DNA of 64,000 bases from Corbicula japonica. Taxonomy: Eukaryota; Mollusca; Bivalvia; Venerida; Cyrenidae. The notes under the pieces are model-generated. The model saw only the letters and a program-made list of their open reading frames with translations, was not told the DNA's origin and did no database searches. Below are positions 12,572 through 23,565 of this stretch, piece by piece; positions within the stretch are counted from its first letter, which is position 1; each line of letters opens with the position of its first letter. The stretch lies in contig JAZAYU010000005.1 of assembly GCA_038501625.1 (NCBI GenBank), forward strand, positions 5,580,001 through 5,644,000. Direction: 5' to 3'. The position numbers and the translations under genes are program-made.

Positions 12572-15500
12572 TTACTTTTTCTTATTTGATTTAAAAATTT
12601 TACCAGGCTGGCTGATCTTGGCAGCAATTCTATACAAAAGTTGCCTAACACACTTGATTGGGGCCTGAGAAAATGGAAGCCAGATAGGTTCACGAGAGTC
12701 AACAAGAAAGACTTTGAAGAAAGTAGAATCTAGAGGGTTTGTTTCATCATTTGTGATGACAGCTCTGATCATTTTTGCTTCTACTGGCTGTCCATCATCA
12801 AGTAGAGCAGTTTTACTCTGCCAGTTTTCATAGTCTACTTGTTGTAGGCAGTCAAACAGTGAATTTAGGTATGGCTGCATTTGCTTTTTCCTCTCTGATA
12901 TTTTAAAGGGAACTCCACAAGTTGATGTTACAGGGTGAAAACCAGGTTGATGATGATAGATTTCTTGATTTGATAGGTCATAAGTTTCCCTGTAACCTGT
13001 CATAAAAGGTTTTGTACTGGTTGGCTTTACAAAGTTGACATTTGGTGGCAACCTATCAAAGAATTTATGATTTTGTAGAGGGCGCTTTCTTTTTCTGCCT
13101 GACATGGTCCTATTGACGTGGTATTCTCTGATGAAAACATCAGGAATAGTGGTAGCGTACTCCCATGTGCTGGGTTTTGTAGAATCCTTCCATTTTATCC
13201 TATAATAGAGTGTGTCTTTGTTCCTTTTGGAAGTTATGATTTTGTCTATGTCTTCTGTTTTGAATTTTTGTGTAGTGGGTGTATTTGGTAGTTGTGAATT
13301 TTGATCGTTTGAAGTTGATGGCTCTTGAAGCTGTGTGTTGGGTGTTTGATTGCTTTGAGTGGGTTCTTGTGAATTGTGATTGTGTTGTTGCTGCTGCTGA
13401 TTTGATTGCTGCTGATTGTTTTGTTGTTGTTGCTGCTGAGTGTCTGTTTGTTGCTGTTGCTGAATGTTTGGTTGTGCTTGAGCAGTTTGATTATCAGTGT
13501 TAGTGTTTTTGGACTTTTTGGGCCTAGCTTTAAATTTTGGGTTTGCTGGCTGCTTACCACGTGATGTTGAGGGTTCTTGCTGTGGAGCTGGATTTGGGAT
13601 TTCTTCCTCCAAGGGTATCTCTTCAGCATTTAAGGGTTCCTCCAGGTGTTCATAACCTGGCGGTGGATTTGTTGGCCTGTCATTGGGGTCAAAGTATGGT
13701 TTAAGGCGTGTGGCATTGACCAAAACTTTAACCTCTTTGTTGTCACTGCAACGCCTTAGTTTGAAGGTGTTGTTGGGACCGGTTACCACTATATAATACG
13801 GTCCTACCCATTTCCTGTGCAGTTTGGGAGCCATGCCAGGAGGTACTTTTGTACAGTACAGCCATACCCTGTCGGCAGGTCTGTACTTAGTTTCCTGACT
13901 CCTTTTGTCATACTGCTGTTTGTATTTGTCTTGTGCAGTTTTGATGTTTTCAGCAGCTATTTTCCTAGAAATGTCTAAATTTTGAAGAACTTGGGCCAAA
14001 TGAGTTTTGAAGGAAGCAGAAAGAGTAGATTTGGGAGTAAGAGAAGTGTTTATAGGAAGACGCATTTCTCTGCCAAAGAGTAAAAAGAAAGGAGAGTGAA
14101 GAGTTGATTGGGTAGCAGGGGTCATCCGATAAGCCATCATGATAGAGGGAAGTAGTTCTGGCCAATCATCCTGCTGTCCCTTACAGTAGAGTCTAAGTGA
14201 CTGAAGGATCACACTGTTCATTCTCTCTACAGAGCCATTAAGTAAGGGCCGGTAGGAACTGGTATAGAACCGTGTGATCTGAAATAGCTCACAGAGAGCT
14301 TTCACGAGCTTTGACAAAAACTGCTGTCCTCTGTCTGACACAAGGACATTAGGGGCTCCATAGCGGCATATTACTTCTCGAAAGAGCACAGCTGCAACTT
14401 CGGTGGCTTCCTGTGTGCGAAGAGGGAATGCTTCACACCACTTGGAATAGCTGTCAACTACAAGAAGGACATATTTGTACTTATCCTTTGTAGTAGGGAG
14501 ACCTCCTAAAATGTCTATATGCCAACGTTGAAACAAGTCAACAATAGGCATGGGTTGTAGAGGTGGCGGTTTGCCATGAATGTCACGTTTTACTCTCTGA
14601 CATTCTTCACAGGACTGTATATATTTCTGACAGTCTCCAAACATGGACGGCCAATAATATTTTTGCCGTAATGCTGCATAGGTTCTTTCAAATCCTTGGT
14701 GCATGCCACCAGCTAAGCTGTCATGATAGGATTTTAATAAATCATCCCTTAAAATTGAGGGCACACACACCTGAGTAATAAGTTTTTCATCCTTGGGGAT
14801 TCCTTTTGTTCTTGGTGTGTACAAATGTAATAATACACCCAAGTCCGAAATTTCATACTGTTCTGATTCTGCAACTATTAATTTTGATTTCTTGAGATCA
14901 TCTGGTAATTCTTTCTGTAATTTATATTTAATGATATTTTTGTAAAATTCATCCTCTCTTTGTAAAAATATTAAATCCATGTTCTGTTTAATGGGGTCAT
15001 CAGTATTTACTGAGCCCTGCTGTTCCAAGTCTTCATCTTCATTGTTTGGTGCTGTCTCAGTGCAAGCAGTGGCTGGTGCTACAGATGGAGTGAGAACTTG
15101 CTCATGACTGTAAACAAGTGTTACAGCAGCCAGTTCATTAGACTGTTGGTCTGAGAGCTGACATACTGCTTCACTTGTGTCATTTAGTTCTGTGCCACTT
15201 TTCTCTTTGACCTCAGTGTAGGGGCGACGAGAGAGTCCATCTGCGTTACCGTTAGCTTGAGAAGCCTTGTGAACTATCTCGAAATTGTACCCTTGTAATG
15301 AGAGTGCCCATCTTCCGAGACGTCCTTGGCAATTCTTTATTTGCTTTAGCCACTTCACAGAAACATTATCTGTGTACACTGTAAAGAAGCTGTTGGCAAG
15401 GTATGGTCTGAAATGTGACACAGCTTCAACCAATGCCAACCCCTCCTTATCAGTGATGTGCCATCTTGTTTCATGGCCATGTAAAGCTCTTCCGCCATAT

Positions 15501-17515
15501 GCAATAGGGTGCTCCAAACCTTCATCATCCAGTTGGGACAGTACATAACCAATAGAATGATCAGAGCTGTCGGTTGCAAGAATGAAAGGTCTATCGAATT
15601 TAGGGAAAGCAAGAATAGGAGCAGAAGTAAGAGCTTTTTTAAGAGTGTTAAATGAGTCTTCACATTCTTGTGTCCATACAAATTTTGCATCTTTCTTCAG
15701 AAGTGCATTTAATGGTCCAGATATTTTAGCATATGATTTTATAAATTTCCTGTAGTATGAAGTCATGCCTAGAAATGACTTGATATGTTTGGCAGTCTTT
15801 GGGCGTGGATATTCATCTATTGCCTGAGTTTTCTGTGGGTTAACTTTTATTCCATGTTTAGAAATTATATGTCCTAGGTACTCGATTTCCTTGGTGGCGA
15901 ATTTACATTTGGTGGGTTGGAGGGTGAGATTTGCAGAGCGTAGATTAGAAAAGACTTGAGATAGATCAGAAAGATGTTGGTCAAAGTTGCGACTGAAGAC
16001 CAAGATGTCGTCAACATAGACCAAAGCTATTTTCCAATTGAGATTCTTGAGCACTTTACTCATTAAGTTCTGAAAAGTTAACGGACTGTTCATAAGGCCA
16101 AATGGGAGGCGAGTCCAAGAATAAACAGACTGATGAGTGACAAAAGCAGATTTGTGAGCAGTCTCTGGATCAAGGGGAACTTGCCAGAAACCACTCTTTA
16201 GATCAAGAACAGAGAATACCTCCGCTTTCGCATCGGCGATAGTGTCAAAGATATCAGAGATGTGAGGAATAGGGAAAGAGATAGGTTCAGTGACTTTATT
16301 AAGTTCTCGGTAATCAACCGCAAATCTCCATTCACCATTTTTCTTTTTCACGAGTACCACAGGACTGTTCCAAGGAGAGTCTGACTCCTCAATGAAACCA
16401 TTATCCAGCAAGTCTTTAACCTGGCGCTCAGTTTCTCTGCGCATTTCAGGACTTTGCCGGTAGGGAGCCTTTTTGATAGGCTTATTGTCCCCAGTTTCAA
16501 TTCTATGGGAGTGCAGATGAGTAACTCCTAACTCAGAAAAATCTTTGGCAAAAGAACTTCTGTTTTTGCCAATGAAGATAAGGAGTTTTCTCTTTTGGTC
16601 TGTGGTGAGATCACTGTCATCTAGATTGATGCCTAGGTCTTCAGCAATGTCAATGTATTGCTGATCAGAGAGAATTTCAGCATTTATAGAATTCACAGAT
16701 TCAGAATGTTCAGGCACTTGAGTCATTTCATGATCAGTAACCTGTTTGATAGTAGAGAAGTTTATTTCAGAAAGGACAGAAACTCGAGTATTAGGTTTAA
16801 GATAGATAGGAAGAGCAGTAGGATTCATCAGCCGGTAGTGAACTTTGCCATCTAACACTGTGGATAAGCATTTGCCTCCTGCCAGTTCATCTTTGGCCAA
16901 GTGTTGTGGTGGCTCACACAGCACAATGTCTCCATCCTTGAATTTCTTAGTTTTCAAGGGTAATAGAAATTCAGAATGAGGTGGAATAACATGAGAAGAA
17001 AGAGTTTTGCCAAAGTCAGTTTTAGATAGGTCATCAGAAATTAGAGAAATTGTGATAGGCTGATCTTTCTGGAAAGAAATAGAATTTGTCTGAAAGTTCA
17101 GCTGAATGCCTTCTTTTTGCATGAAGTCACGACCAATAATAATGGGTTCGTGCAGCTTAGGAAAGACATGGAAAGTGTGTTCAAAGGGGAAACCATCAAT
17201 AAGAAAGGTAAGAGTGATGGTCCCTAGCACAGAATGAATCTCACCACATACACCATAGACATGTAAAATAGTAGCACTATCATATTGGGGATTTTTATGT
17301 AATTTCTGCACAATTTTCTCACTAATGCAAGATATGCCAGCACCCGAATCAAAAAGAGACCTGTACTGTTGATTCTCAATTTGAATATAGGCTTTAGAAT
17401 GTTTATCTAAAGAGGAAACTAAAGAGATAGAGGGTTTGACCTCACAATCATGAGTAATGCTAGAGCACTGTTGTTTAGAGCACTGCCAAGGAGCCTGATA
17501 CTTAGACGGAGCCAT
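12572..17515 (-). CDS. pol: Retrotransposon Pol polyprotein (PR-RT-RNaseH-IN-chromodomain)
   Basis: 1,647 codons, uninterrupted. Order of domains: aspartic protease with FDSGAG at 55-60; reverse transcriptase ~350-530 with VLDLKSG (D438) and YVDD (500-503); RNase H ~640-760 with LATDSS (D649) and YTDN (D716); integrase with zinc finger H931, H939, C969, C972 and catalytic D1001, D1061, E1097 (35 residues between the last two); a GPY-type motif KWVGPYYIV at ~1235; a Gln-rich linker 1340-1380; a chromodomain-like segment ~1421-1463 (YYRIKWKDS, STWEYA); a basic patch GRKRKRP; then ~170 residues I do not recognise. This order (RT before IN) is that of Ty3/Gypsy elements. Gag is absent and the frame opens ~50 residues before the protease. 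Intact motifs suggest recent activity. Confidence 0.96.
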   Translation of the reverse strand: MAPSKYQAPWQCSKQQCSSITHDCEVKPSISLVSSLDKHSKAYIQIENQQYRSLFDSGAGISCISEKIVQKLHKNPQYDSATILHVYGVCGEIHSVLGTITLTFLIDGFPFEHTFHVFPKLHEPIIIGRDFMQKEGIQLNFQTNSISFQKDQPITISLISDDLSKTDFGKTLSSHVIPPHSEFLLPLKTKKFKDGDIVLCEPPQHLAKDELAGGKCLSTVLDGKVHYRLMNPTALPIYLKPNTRVSVLSEINFSTIKQVTDHEMTQVPEHSESVNSINAEILSDQQYIDIAEDLGINLDDSDLTTDQKRKLLIFIGKNRSSFAKDFSELGVTHLHSHRIETGDNKPIKKAPYRQSPEMRRETERQVKDLLDNGFIEESDSPWNSPVVLVKKKNGEWRFAVDYRELNKVTEPISFPIPHISDIFDTIADAKAEVFSVLDLKSGFWQVPLDPETAHKSAFVTHQSVYSWTRLPFGLMNSPLTFQNLMSKVLKNLNWKIALVYVDDILVFSRNFDQHLSDLSQVFSNLRSANLTLQPTKCKFATKEIEYLGHIISKHGIKVNPQKTQAIDEYPRPKTAKHIKSFLGMTSYYRKFIKSYAKISGPLNALLKKDAKFVWTQECEDSFNTLKKALTSAPILAFPKFDRPFILATDSSDHSIGYVLSQLDDEGLEHPIAYGGRALHGHETRWHITDKEGLALVEAVSHFRPYLANSFFTVYTDNVSVKWLKQIKNCQGRLGRWALSLQGYNFEIVHKASQANGNADGLSRRPYTEVKEKSGTELNDTSEAVCQLSDQQSNELAAVTLVYSHEQVLTPSVAPATACTETAPNNEDEDLEQQGSVNTDDPIKQNMDLIFLQREDEFYKNIIKYKLQKELPDDLKKSKLIVAESEQYEISDLGVLLHLYTPRTKGIPKDEKLITQVCVPSILRDDLLKSYHDSLAGGMHQGFERTYAALRQKYYWPSMFGDCQKYIQSCEECQRVKRDIHGKPPPLQPMPIVDLFQRWHIDILGGLPTTKDKYKYVLLVVDSYSKWCEAFPLRTQEATEVAAVLFREVICRYGAPNVLVSDRGQQFLSKLVKALCELFQITRFYTSSYRPLLNGSVERMNSVILQSLRLYCKGQQDDWPELLPSIMMAYRMTPATQSTLHSPFFLLFGREMRLPINTSLTPKSTLSASFKTHLAQVLQNLDISRKIAAENIKTAQDKYKQQYDKRSQETKYRPADRVWLYCTKVPPGMAPKLHRKWVGPYYIVVTGPNNTFKLRRCSDNKEVKVLVNATRLKPYFDPNDRPTNPPPGYEHLEEPLNAEEIPLEEEIPNPAPQQEPSTSRGKQPANPKFKARPKKSKNTNTDNQTAQAQPNIQQQQQTDTQQQQQQNNQQQSNQQQQQHNHNSQEPTQSNQTPNTQLQEPSTSNDQNSQLPNTPTTQKFKTEDIDKIITSKRNKDTLYYRIKWKDSTKPSTWEYATTIPDVFIREYHVNRTMSGRKRKRPLQNHKFFDRLPPNVNFVKPTSTKPFMTGYRETYDLSNQEIYHHQPGFHPVTSTCGVPFKISERKKQMQPYLNSLFDCLQQVDYENWQSKTALLDDGQPVEAKMIRAVITNDETNPLDSTFFKVFLVDSREPIWLPFSQAPIKCVRQLLYRIAAKISQPGKIFKSNKKK

Positions 17516-18470
17516 TTTATCAAAAGCACTTAAAATTCAATAGTAACTGAATAAATAAATTGTATTTAACCAATAATAAATATACTGTAAAATCAGTAAA
17601 ACTAACTTTTATCTGGTAAGTGAAAATAACCTTTCAAAATATATGTCTGTTACCAGCTATGTAAATTTAAGTATTGCCTATAATTATTTTTACAAATTTG
17701 CAAAACAAAATTACTTCCAGCACTTAAAAGGTGTCTTTTTATTTTCAATTTTAAGTTAAAACAATCTGTATGAAAATTACTATAATTTAATAAATATTGT
17801 AAAGGTTATACTGAAATAAATAATTTAGGTAACAATAATTTACAAATTTATAAAGGCTTGTAATTTTAACTCAAAACCTAAGTTATAAAATAAATACTAT
17901 TAGGAGAATCTGTAAAATGTGTAAATGCTGTTCTATATTAAATAAATAAATAAATTTGATTTTAACAACTGTTTGCAATATAGGCAAAACAATATAGCAC
18001 TAAATGTTGAAACTTCACTTACCAACAACTTTAATTTAGGTTCAAAGCACAGTTTTCACTTTGGCATCTTCTTTCTTTACTTCTTCTGTGTACCTGGCTC
18101 TGGTGTTGGCTTCAGGGATTCTGTTTTCTGCTTCTATAATGATTATATAGCTCCTAGGTTACCCTTCTTGGTTACATGATTTTAGCATCTCTGGCTTTTT
18201 ATTGAACTTAATGTCAATGTTTTACACTTTGCTCCTCAGCTTTTCGTTTTATAACTGCTCAATATATAACTTCTTGGATAATTTCTTCAAGAAATGTTCA
18301 TAACTTCTGGCATCAGCATACATAATCATTTGTACTTATGGCAAACTTCAAGCACCTCTGTACCGTATTTGGTTTAAGTCCACTTCTGTGATTTACCCAG
18401 TTTTATGAGTTTAATTCACTTTCTGTTAGTGAAATCGATTCGATACCACGAGATTCTCTCACCACAAAGC
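17516..18470 (-). other. Leader between 5' LTR and pol; no gag found
   Basis: 955 bp of AT-rich DNA with runs such as repeated AATA. No minus-strand frame of useful length and no CCHC zinc-knuckle signature were found, although this is where gag should lie. Confidence 0.7.
18445..18470 (-). other. Primer-binding-site region, tRNA not identified
   Basis: On the minus strand, six bases after the 5' LTR comes TGGTGAGAGAATCTCG, and further on a second TGGTATCGAATCG. TGG is the hallmark of a site pairing with a tRNA CCA end. Neither stretch could be matched to a particular tRNA by eye. Confidence 0.35.
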
Positions 18471-19248
18471 TGTGACCGTTGGTCGGTGGCCACTAGACGA
18501 ATGTCCGAGCTTATTAAGTCTATTTGGGGGAAAACTGGCTCAAGCGGCGCAGCCACCGTTTGGGTCTCTTGGTCACGAGCTCAATCCTGTCCCCAACTAT
18601 TTACTGGGAACAGGTGAATCAGAATCATAACTCCATTTGTAAGTTCTAAATTCCTTTTTAATTCTGGTGGACTTATCAATATTCAAAGTTATTATAATAT
18701 AAAATTTCCAATGTAACACAATGATGAACACATCTAAAGACAAGCACCAAATTCACAATGAAGGCGTTTGTATGACTTTACTTGTCGAAAACTTTCTTAA
18801 GACTGAAGATACATTCTAAAATTGATATTAAGGTTTTCTAAGACAAAACCCTAAAACATAAATTAACCAATGAAAATTTAAAAGAAAGTAACATATTATC
18901 CAATGAAAAGTTATGTTACAAAATATGTGAAACCCTTAGCTCAATTTGGAGAGTTTACTTAACAATTTCTTAAGGCTTCACACTTAATCAACAAAATATG
19001 CTGAATTGTTTATACAGCAAAGACCAAGTGCAAGCTGCTAAAATCCTAAGCAGCTTGACTTAATTAAATCTTCTTTGTTAAGATGATAACTTAAAAACAT
19101 TTAATACCTTACTTAAATTAAGATGTTAAGTAACAAATTTCAAAATAGCTAAAATCAATGAATAAGAATTTCTATATTTTAAAATTTAAAATAATTAAAT
19201 TTCAAAATTATGCAATAAAGAGTTTATTGCCTGAAATACTTGGTTACA
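18471..19248 (-). repeat. 5' LTR of the Ty3/Gypsy element
   Basis: 778 bp. On the minus strand it begins TGTAACCAAG and ends CGGTCACA, giving the TG...CA ends with imperfect TGTRACC inverted termini. It is nearly identical to 10181-10958. The differences include the G-run near 18520 and several single substitutions. Confidence 0.95.
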
Positions 19249-19340
19249 GATCCCTTCAGATTTGAAGGATGTACGTACATACTGTTGGACGTATGGAAAA
19301 GTGCAACTCTATATGCATCCCACATCATCAGGGCATAAAA
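19249..19340 (+). mobile_element. GCATAAAA-family element, right part
   Basis: Continues the element interrupted at 10180: GTGCAACTCTATATGCATCC ... GGGCATAAAA. The first four bases, GATC, are the retroelement's target duplication. Confidence 0.8.
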
Positions 19341-19374
19341 ACTATGCAGAATGTTCAATATTTAACGAATAAAT

Positions 19375-19470
19375 GAAAACAGTAAAACCCCTCATAAAGA
19401 CTCCATGAAGGTTCATAAAGACTACCCTGAATTTTCGATATATAGTAATTGCCTATATACAGTAAAACTG
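19375..19470 (+). repeat. Short stretch of the ~58-bp minisatellite
   Basis: AACAGTAAAACCCCTCATAA and a second ACAGTAAAACTG unit lie between two transposons; they look like the continuation of the 8-9.8 kb array. Confidence 0.75.
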
Positions 19471-20557
19471 AACAAGAGTGCCAAACTGACACAAAATACA
19501 CCCGTCAAAATGCTGATCATCAAAGTTGCGTAACGATCTGATGAAAATTATTTGACTTGGAGAGCAGTTACCGCTAATTCAGTATTTTGGACAATTCAAG
19601 GGCCATAATTCAGGAGTGCCAGGGGGGATTCGGCAGGTTATAGAACTTGGTCGAGATATTATGCCCACCAACATATTCACCAAGTTTGATAAAGACCGGA
19701 TGAAAACTCTTTGACTTAGAGAGCAGAAACAGTAATTTTGGACAATTCAAGGGCCATAATTCAGGAGTGCCAGGGGGGATTCGGCAGGTTATAGAACTTG
19801 GTCGAGATATTATGCCCACCAACATATTCACCAAGTTTGATAAAGACCGGATGAAAACTCTTTGACTTAAAGAGCGGAAACAGTAATTTTGGACAATTCA
19901 AGGGCCATAATTCAGGAGTGCCTGGGGGGATTGGGCAGGTTATAGAACTTGGTCGAGATATTATGCCCACCAACATATTCACCAAGTTTGATAAAGACCG
20001 GATGAAAACTCTTTGACTTAGAGAGCGTAAACCCTTATTTTGGACAATTCAAGGGCCATAATTCAGGAGTGCATGGGGGGATTTGGCCGGTTATAGAACT
20101 TGGTCGAGATATTATGCCCACCAACATATTCACCAAGTTTGATAAAGACCGGATGAAAACTCTTTGACTTGGAGAGCGTAAACCCTTATTTTGGACAATT
20201 CAAGGGCCATAATTCAGGAGTGCCTGGGGGGATTTGGCTGGTTATAGAACTTGGTCGAGATATTATGCCCACCAACATATTCACCAAGTTTGATAAAGAC
20301 CGGATGAAAACTCTGACTTAGAGAGCGGAAACAGTAATTTTGGACAATTCAAGGGCCAGAATTCAGGAACGCCTGGGGGGATTTGGCTGGTTATAGAACT
20401 TGGTCGAGATATTATGCCCACCAACAAATTCACCAAGTTTGATAAAGACCGGATGAAAACTCTTTGACTTAGAGAGCGGAAACCATGTGGACGCCGCCCG
20501 CCTGCCCGCCCGCGGTAGGTGTTCCCATAATACGTCTGTTTTTCAAACGCGCGTAAG
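19471..20557 (+). mobile_element. Helitron-like element with 151-bp core repeat
   Basis: Starts AACAAGAGTGCCAAACTGAC. The core is about six 151-bp units (GGACAATTCAAGGGCCATAA, CACCAAGTTTGATAAAGACC). It ends in a GC-rich stretch and CCCATAATACGTCTG-TTTTTCAAACGCGCGT, a decayed hairpin. No coding sequence. Confidence 0.75.
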
Positions 20558-22925
20558 AATGACTACCTTGAATGTCCGATTTATACCAACTGCATGAGTA
20601 CAGCAAAACCTCTGATAAAGACTTTCCTGAATGTTTAATAAATACAAAGTGCTCAAGTACAGTTATACCTTTCATAAAGACTACCCTTAATGTTCAATAT
20701 ATACAAACTGCATGAGCACAGTAAAATCCCTCATAAAGACTACCCTTAATGTTCAATATCTATGAACTGCACAAGTACAGTAAAACTTTTTATAAAGACT
20801 ACCCTGAATGTTCAATATATACAAACTGCGCAAGTACAGTAAAACATCTCATAAAGACTACCCTAAATGTTCAATATTTATGAACTGCACAAGTACAGTA
20901 AAACTTTTTTTAAGACTACCCTGAATGTTCAATAAATACAAAATGCTTAAGTACAGTAAAACCTCTCATAAAGACTACCCTGAATGTTCAATATATACAA
21001 ACTGCGCAAGTACAGTAAAACCTCTCATAACGACCGTGAATGTTCAATATCTATGAATCGCACAAGTGCAGTAAAGCCTCTTGTAAAGACTACCCTGAAT
21101 GTTCAATATATTCGAACTGCCATGTACAGTTTAACCTCTCATTAAGACTACCCATAATGTTCAATATCTATGAATTGCATGAATACAGTTAAACTTTTCA
21201 TAAATACTACCCGCAATGTTCAATATATACTTCCCTGAATGTTCAAAATATATGAACTGCCTAAGTACAGTAAAACTTTTCATAAAGACTAACATGAATG
21301 TTCAATATCTATGAACGGCACAAGTACAATAAAACCTTCCATAAAGACTTCCCTGAATGTTCAATACATTTGTACTGCACAAGTACAATAAAACTTCTCA
21401 TAAAGAATGCCTCGAATGTTTAATATACACCAACTTCATGAGTACAATAAAACCCCTCATAAAGACTACACTGAATGTTTAATATATACAAACTGCTTAA
21501 ATACAGTTAAACCTCTCATAATGACTGCCCTAAATGTTACATATCTATGAATTGCATGAGTACAGTAAAACCTTTCATAAATACTACCCTAAATGTGAAA
21601 TATATACTCACCGCCCAAGTACAGTTAAACCCCTTATATAGACGTCCCTAAATGTTCAATATATATGAACTACCCAAGTAAAGTAAAACCATTCACAAAG
21701 ACTACCCTAAATGTTCAATATCTATGAACTGCACAGTAAAACCTTTCAAAAAGACTACCCTGAATGTTCAATAAATACAAACTGCTTAAGTACAGTAAAA
21801 CCTCTCATTAAGACTACCCTGAATATTCAATATCTAAGAGATGCACAAGTACAGTAAAACCTTTCATAAAGACAACCCTAAATTAAATATCTTTGTACTG
21901 CACAAGTACAGTAAAACCTTTCATAAAGACTACCCCGAATGTTCAATATCTATGAACTGAAAGAGTGCAGGAAAACCTTTCATAAAGACTACCCTAAATT
22001 CAATATCTATGAACTGCACAAGTGCAGTAAAACCATTCATAAAGACTACCCTAAATGTTCAATATCTATGAACTGCACAAGTACAGTAAAGCCTTTCATA
22101 AAGACTACCCTGAATGTTCAATTTATACAAACTGCTTAAGTACAGTAAAACCTCTCATTAAGACTACCCTGAATGTTCAATATCTTAGAGATGCACAAGT
22201 ACAGTAAAACCTTTCATAATGACTACCCCAAATGTTCAATATCTATGAACTGCAAGAGTGCAGTAAAACCTTTCATAAAGACTACCCTAAATTCAATATC
22301 TATGAACTGCACAAGTGCAGTAAAACCTTTCATAAAGACTACCCTGAATGTTAAATATCTATGAACTGCACTAGTACAGTAAAACCTCTTATAAAGATTA
22401 CCCTGAATAATAAATTTATACAAACTGCAAAGGTACAGTAAAATCCCTCATTAAGATTCCCCTGAATGTTCAATATATACGAACTGCATGAGTACAGTAA
22501 AAGCCCTCATAAAAACTATCCTGGATGTTCAATATAGACCAACTGCATGAGTACAATAAAACCTCTCATAAATATAACCCTAAATGTTCAATATACACCA
22601 ATTAAATGAGTACAGTTAAACCTCTCAAAGACTACCCTGAATGATCAATATAGACCAATTGCACAGGAACAGTATATCCCCTAATAAATATAACCCTGAA
22701 TGTTCAATATACACCAATTAAATATGTACAGTTAAACCTCTCATAAATACTTCCATGGATGTTCAAAATTTACCAACTGCATGAGTACACTAAAACTGCT
22801 CATAAATACTTCAATATAGACCAACTGTATTAGTACAGTATAACATCTCTTTAATACTACCTTAAACATTGAATATCAACTGCATGAATACAGTAAAACC
22901 TCTCAAAAATACTACCCTGGATGTT
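20558..22925 (+). repeat. Diverged ~58-60-bp minisatellite
   Basis: About 39 units with ACAGTAAAACCTCTCATAAA, GACTACCCTGAATGTTCAAT and a short ATACAAACTGC linker. They are much more diverged than the units at 8-9 kb. Small frames such as that near 21939 are by-products. Confidence 0.92.
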
Positions 22926-23407
22926 CAATGTTGAACATGATGCTGTAATCACCTTAATCTGTATACCAGGTTTCATTAACATTCTTTTTTACTTTTTGAG
23001 TTATTAAGTCTTAGACCACATAGTGAATAATATAAGATCATGCAAAATTCTCATTTTGATTTTTTCAATGCATACCAAATTTCGTGAAAAAACCTGAATA
23101 CATCAAGTTACTTAAGTATTAAGGGTTTTTCTATTTTTAGTAACAGTACCTGAACTATGGCCAAAAAAATTAATCAAAACACAGTGTTGATCCTGACCTA
23201 TATGGAGTTAAGGGTGAATATGTCTTTGAACTAAAATCCTAATAGAAAATTTTGACATGCATATCAATTCTATTATGTTGCTGGAATGACCACTTTATTT
23301 CAAAAGCATTCTGGAAATGAACAGACTGTCCTATATTTGAGACCTAACAACATTAAAGTTTTACTCAGCAAATTAAATCTTTTAAGTTTTGTTTTGGGGT
23401 AATTTTT
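22926..23407. other. No gene recognised
   Basis: AT-rich DNA after the minisatellite; nothing supported. Confidence 0.4.
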
Positions 23408-23480
23408 TACCAAGCAGTGACTAGTGTAAATTCTGATTTGCACAGATGCTGATCTGGATCTACACTTGTTGCAGTTGGAT
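23408..23480. mobile_element. Double-hairpin MITE remnant
   Basis: Single arm with GATGCTGATCTGGATCTACA. Confidence 0.55.
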
Positions 23481-23499
23481 TTAAGCCAGATCAAGGGAG

Positions 23500-23565
23500 A
23501 AATAGTAGTTTAGGGGTAGAGTGACTGACTCCAGATCTAGAGACTAGGTTTGAATCCCACCTGGA
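23500..23565 (+). repeat. tRNA-like (SINE head) sequence
   Basis: A-box-like TAGTTTAGGGGTAGAGTG at 23505-23522 and B-box GGTTTGAATCCC at 23548-23559, spaced as in a tRNA gene. No good acceptor stem, so a SINE or tRNA relic is more likely than a working tRNA. Confidence 0.6.

Larger units (their letters stand above)
10181..19248 (-). mobile_element. Full-length Ty3/Gypsy LTR retrotransposon with chromodomain
   Basis: 9,068 bp, element sense on the minus strand. Two 778-bp direct LTRs bracket a single pol ORF. Both flanks carry GATC (10177-10180 and 19249-19252), a 4-bp target duplication. The host sequence is the hairpin-ended repeat starting near 9797, which resumes at 19253. The LTRs differ at roughly a dozen positions by eye (~98% identity), so the insertion is fairly young. 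No gag-like ORF is found in the ~955-bp leader (17516-18470) or in the 1.6-kb 3' region (10959-12571). Confidence 0.97.

Noticed and set aside
13246..13629. 127-codon minus-strand frame within pol and its plus-strand partner
   Set aside because: Other-frame shadows of the CAG-rich Gln linker of the polyprotein.
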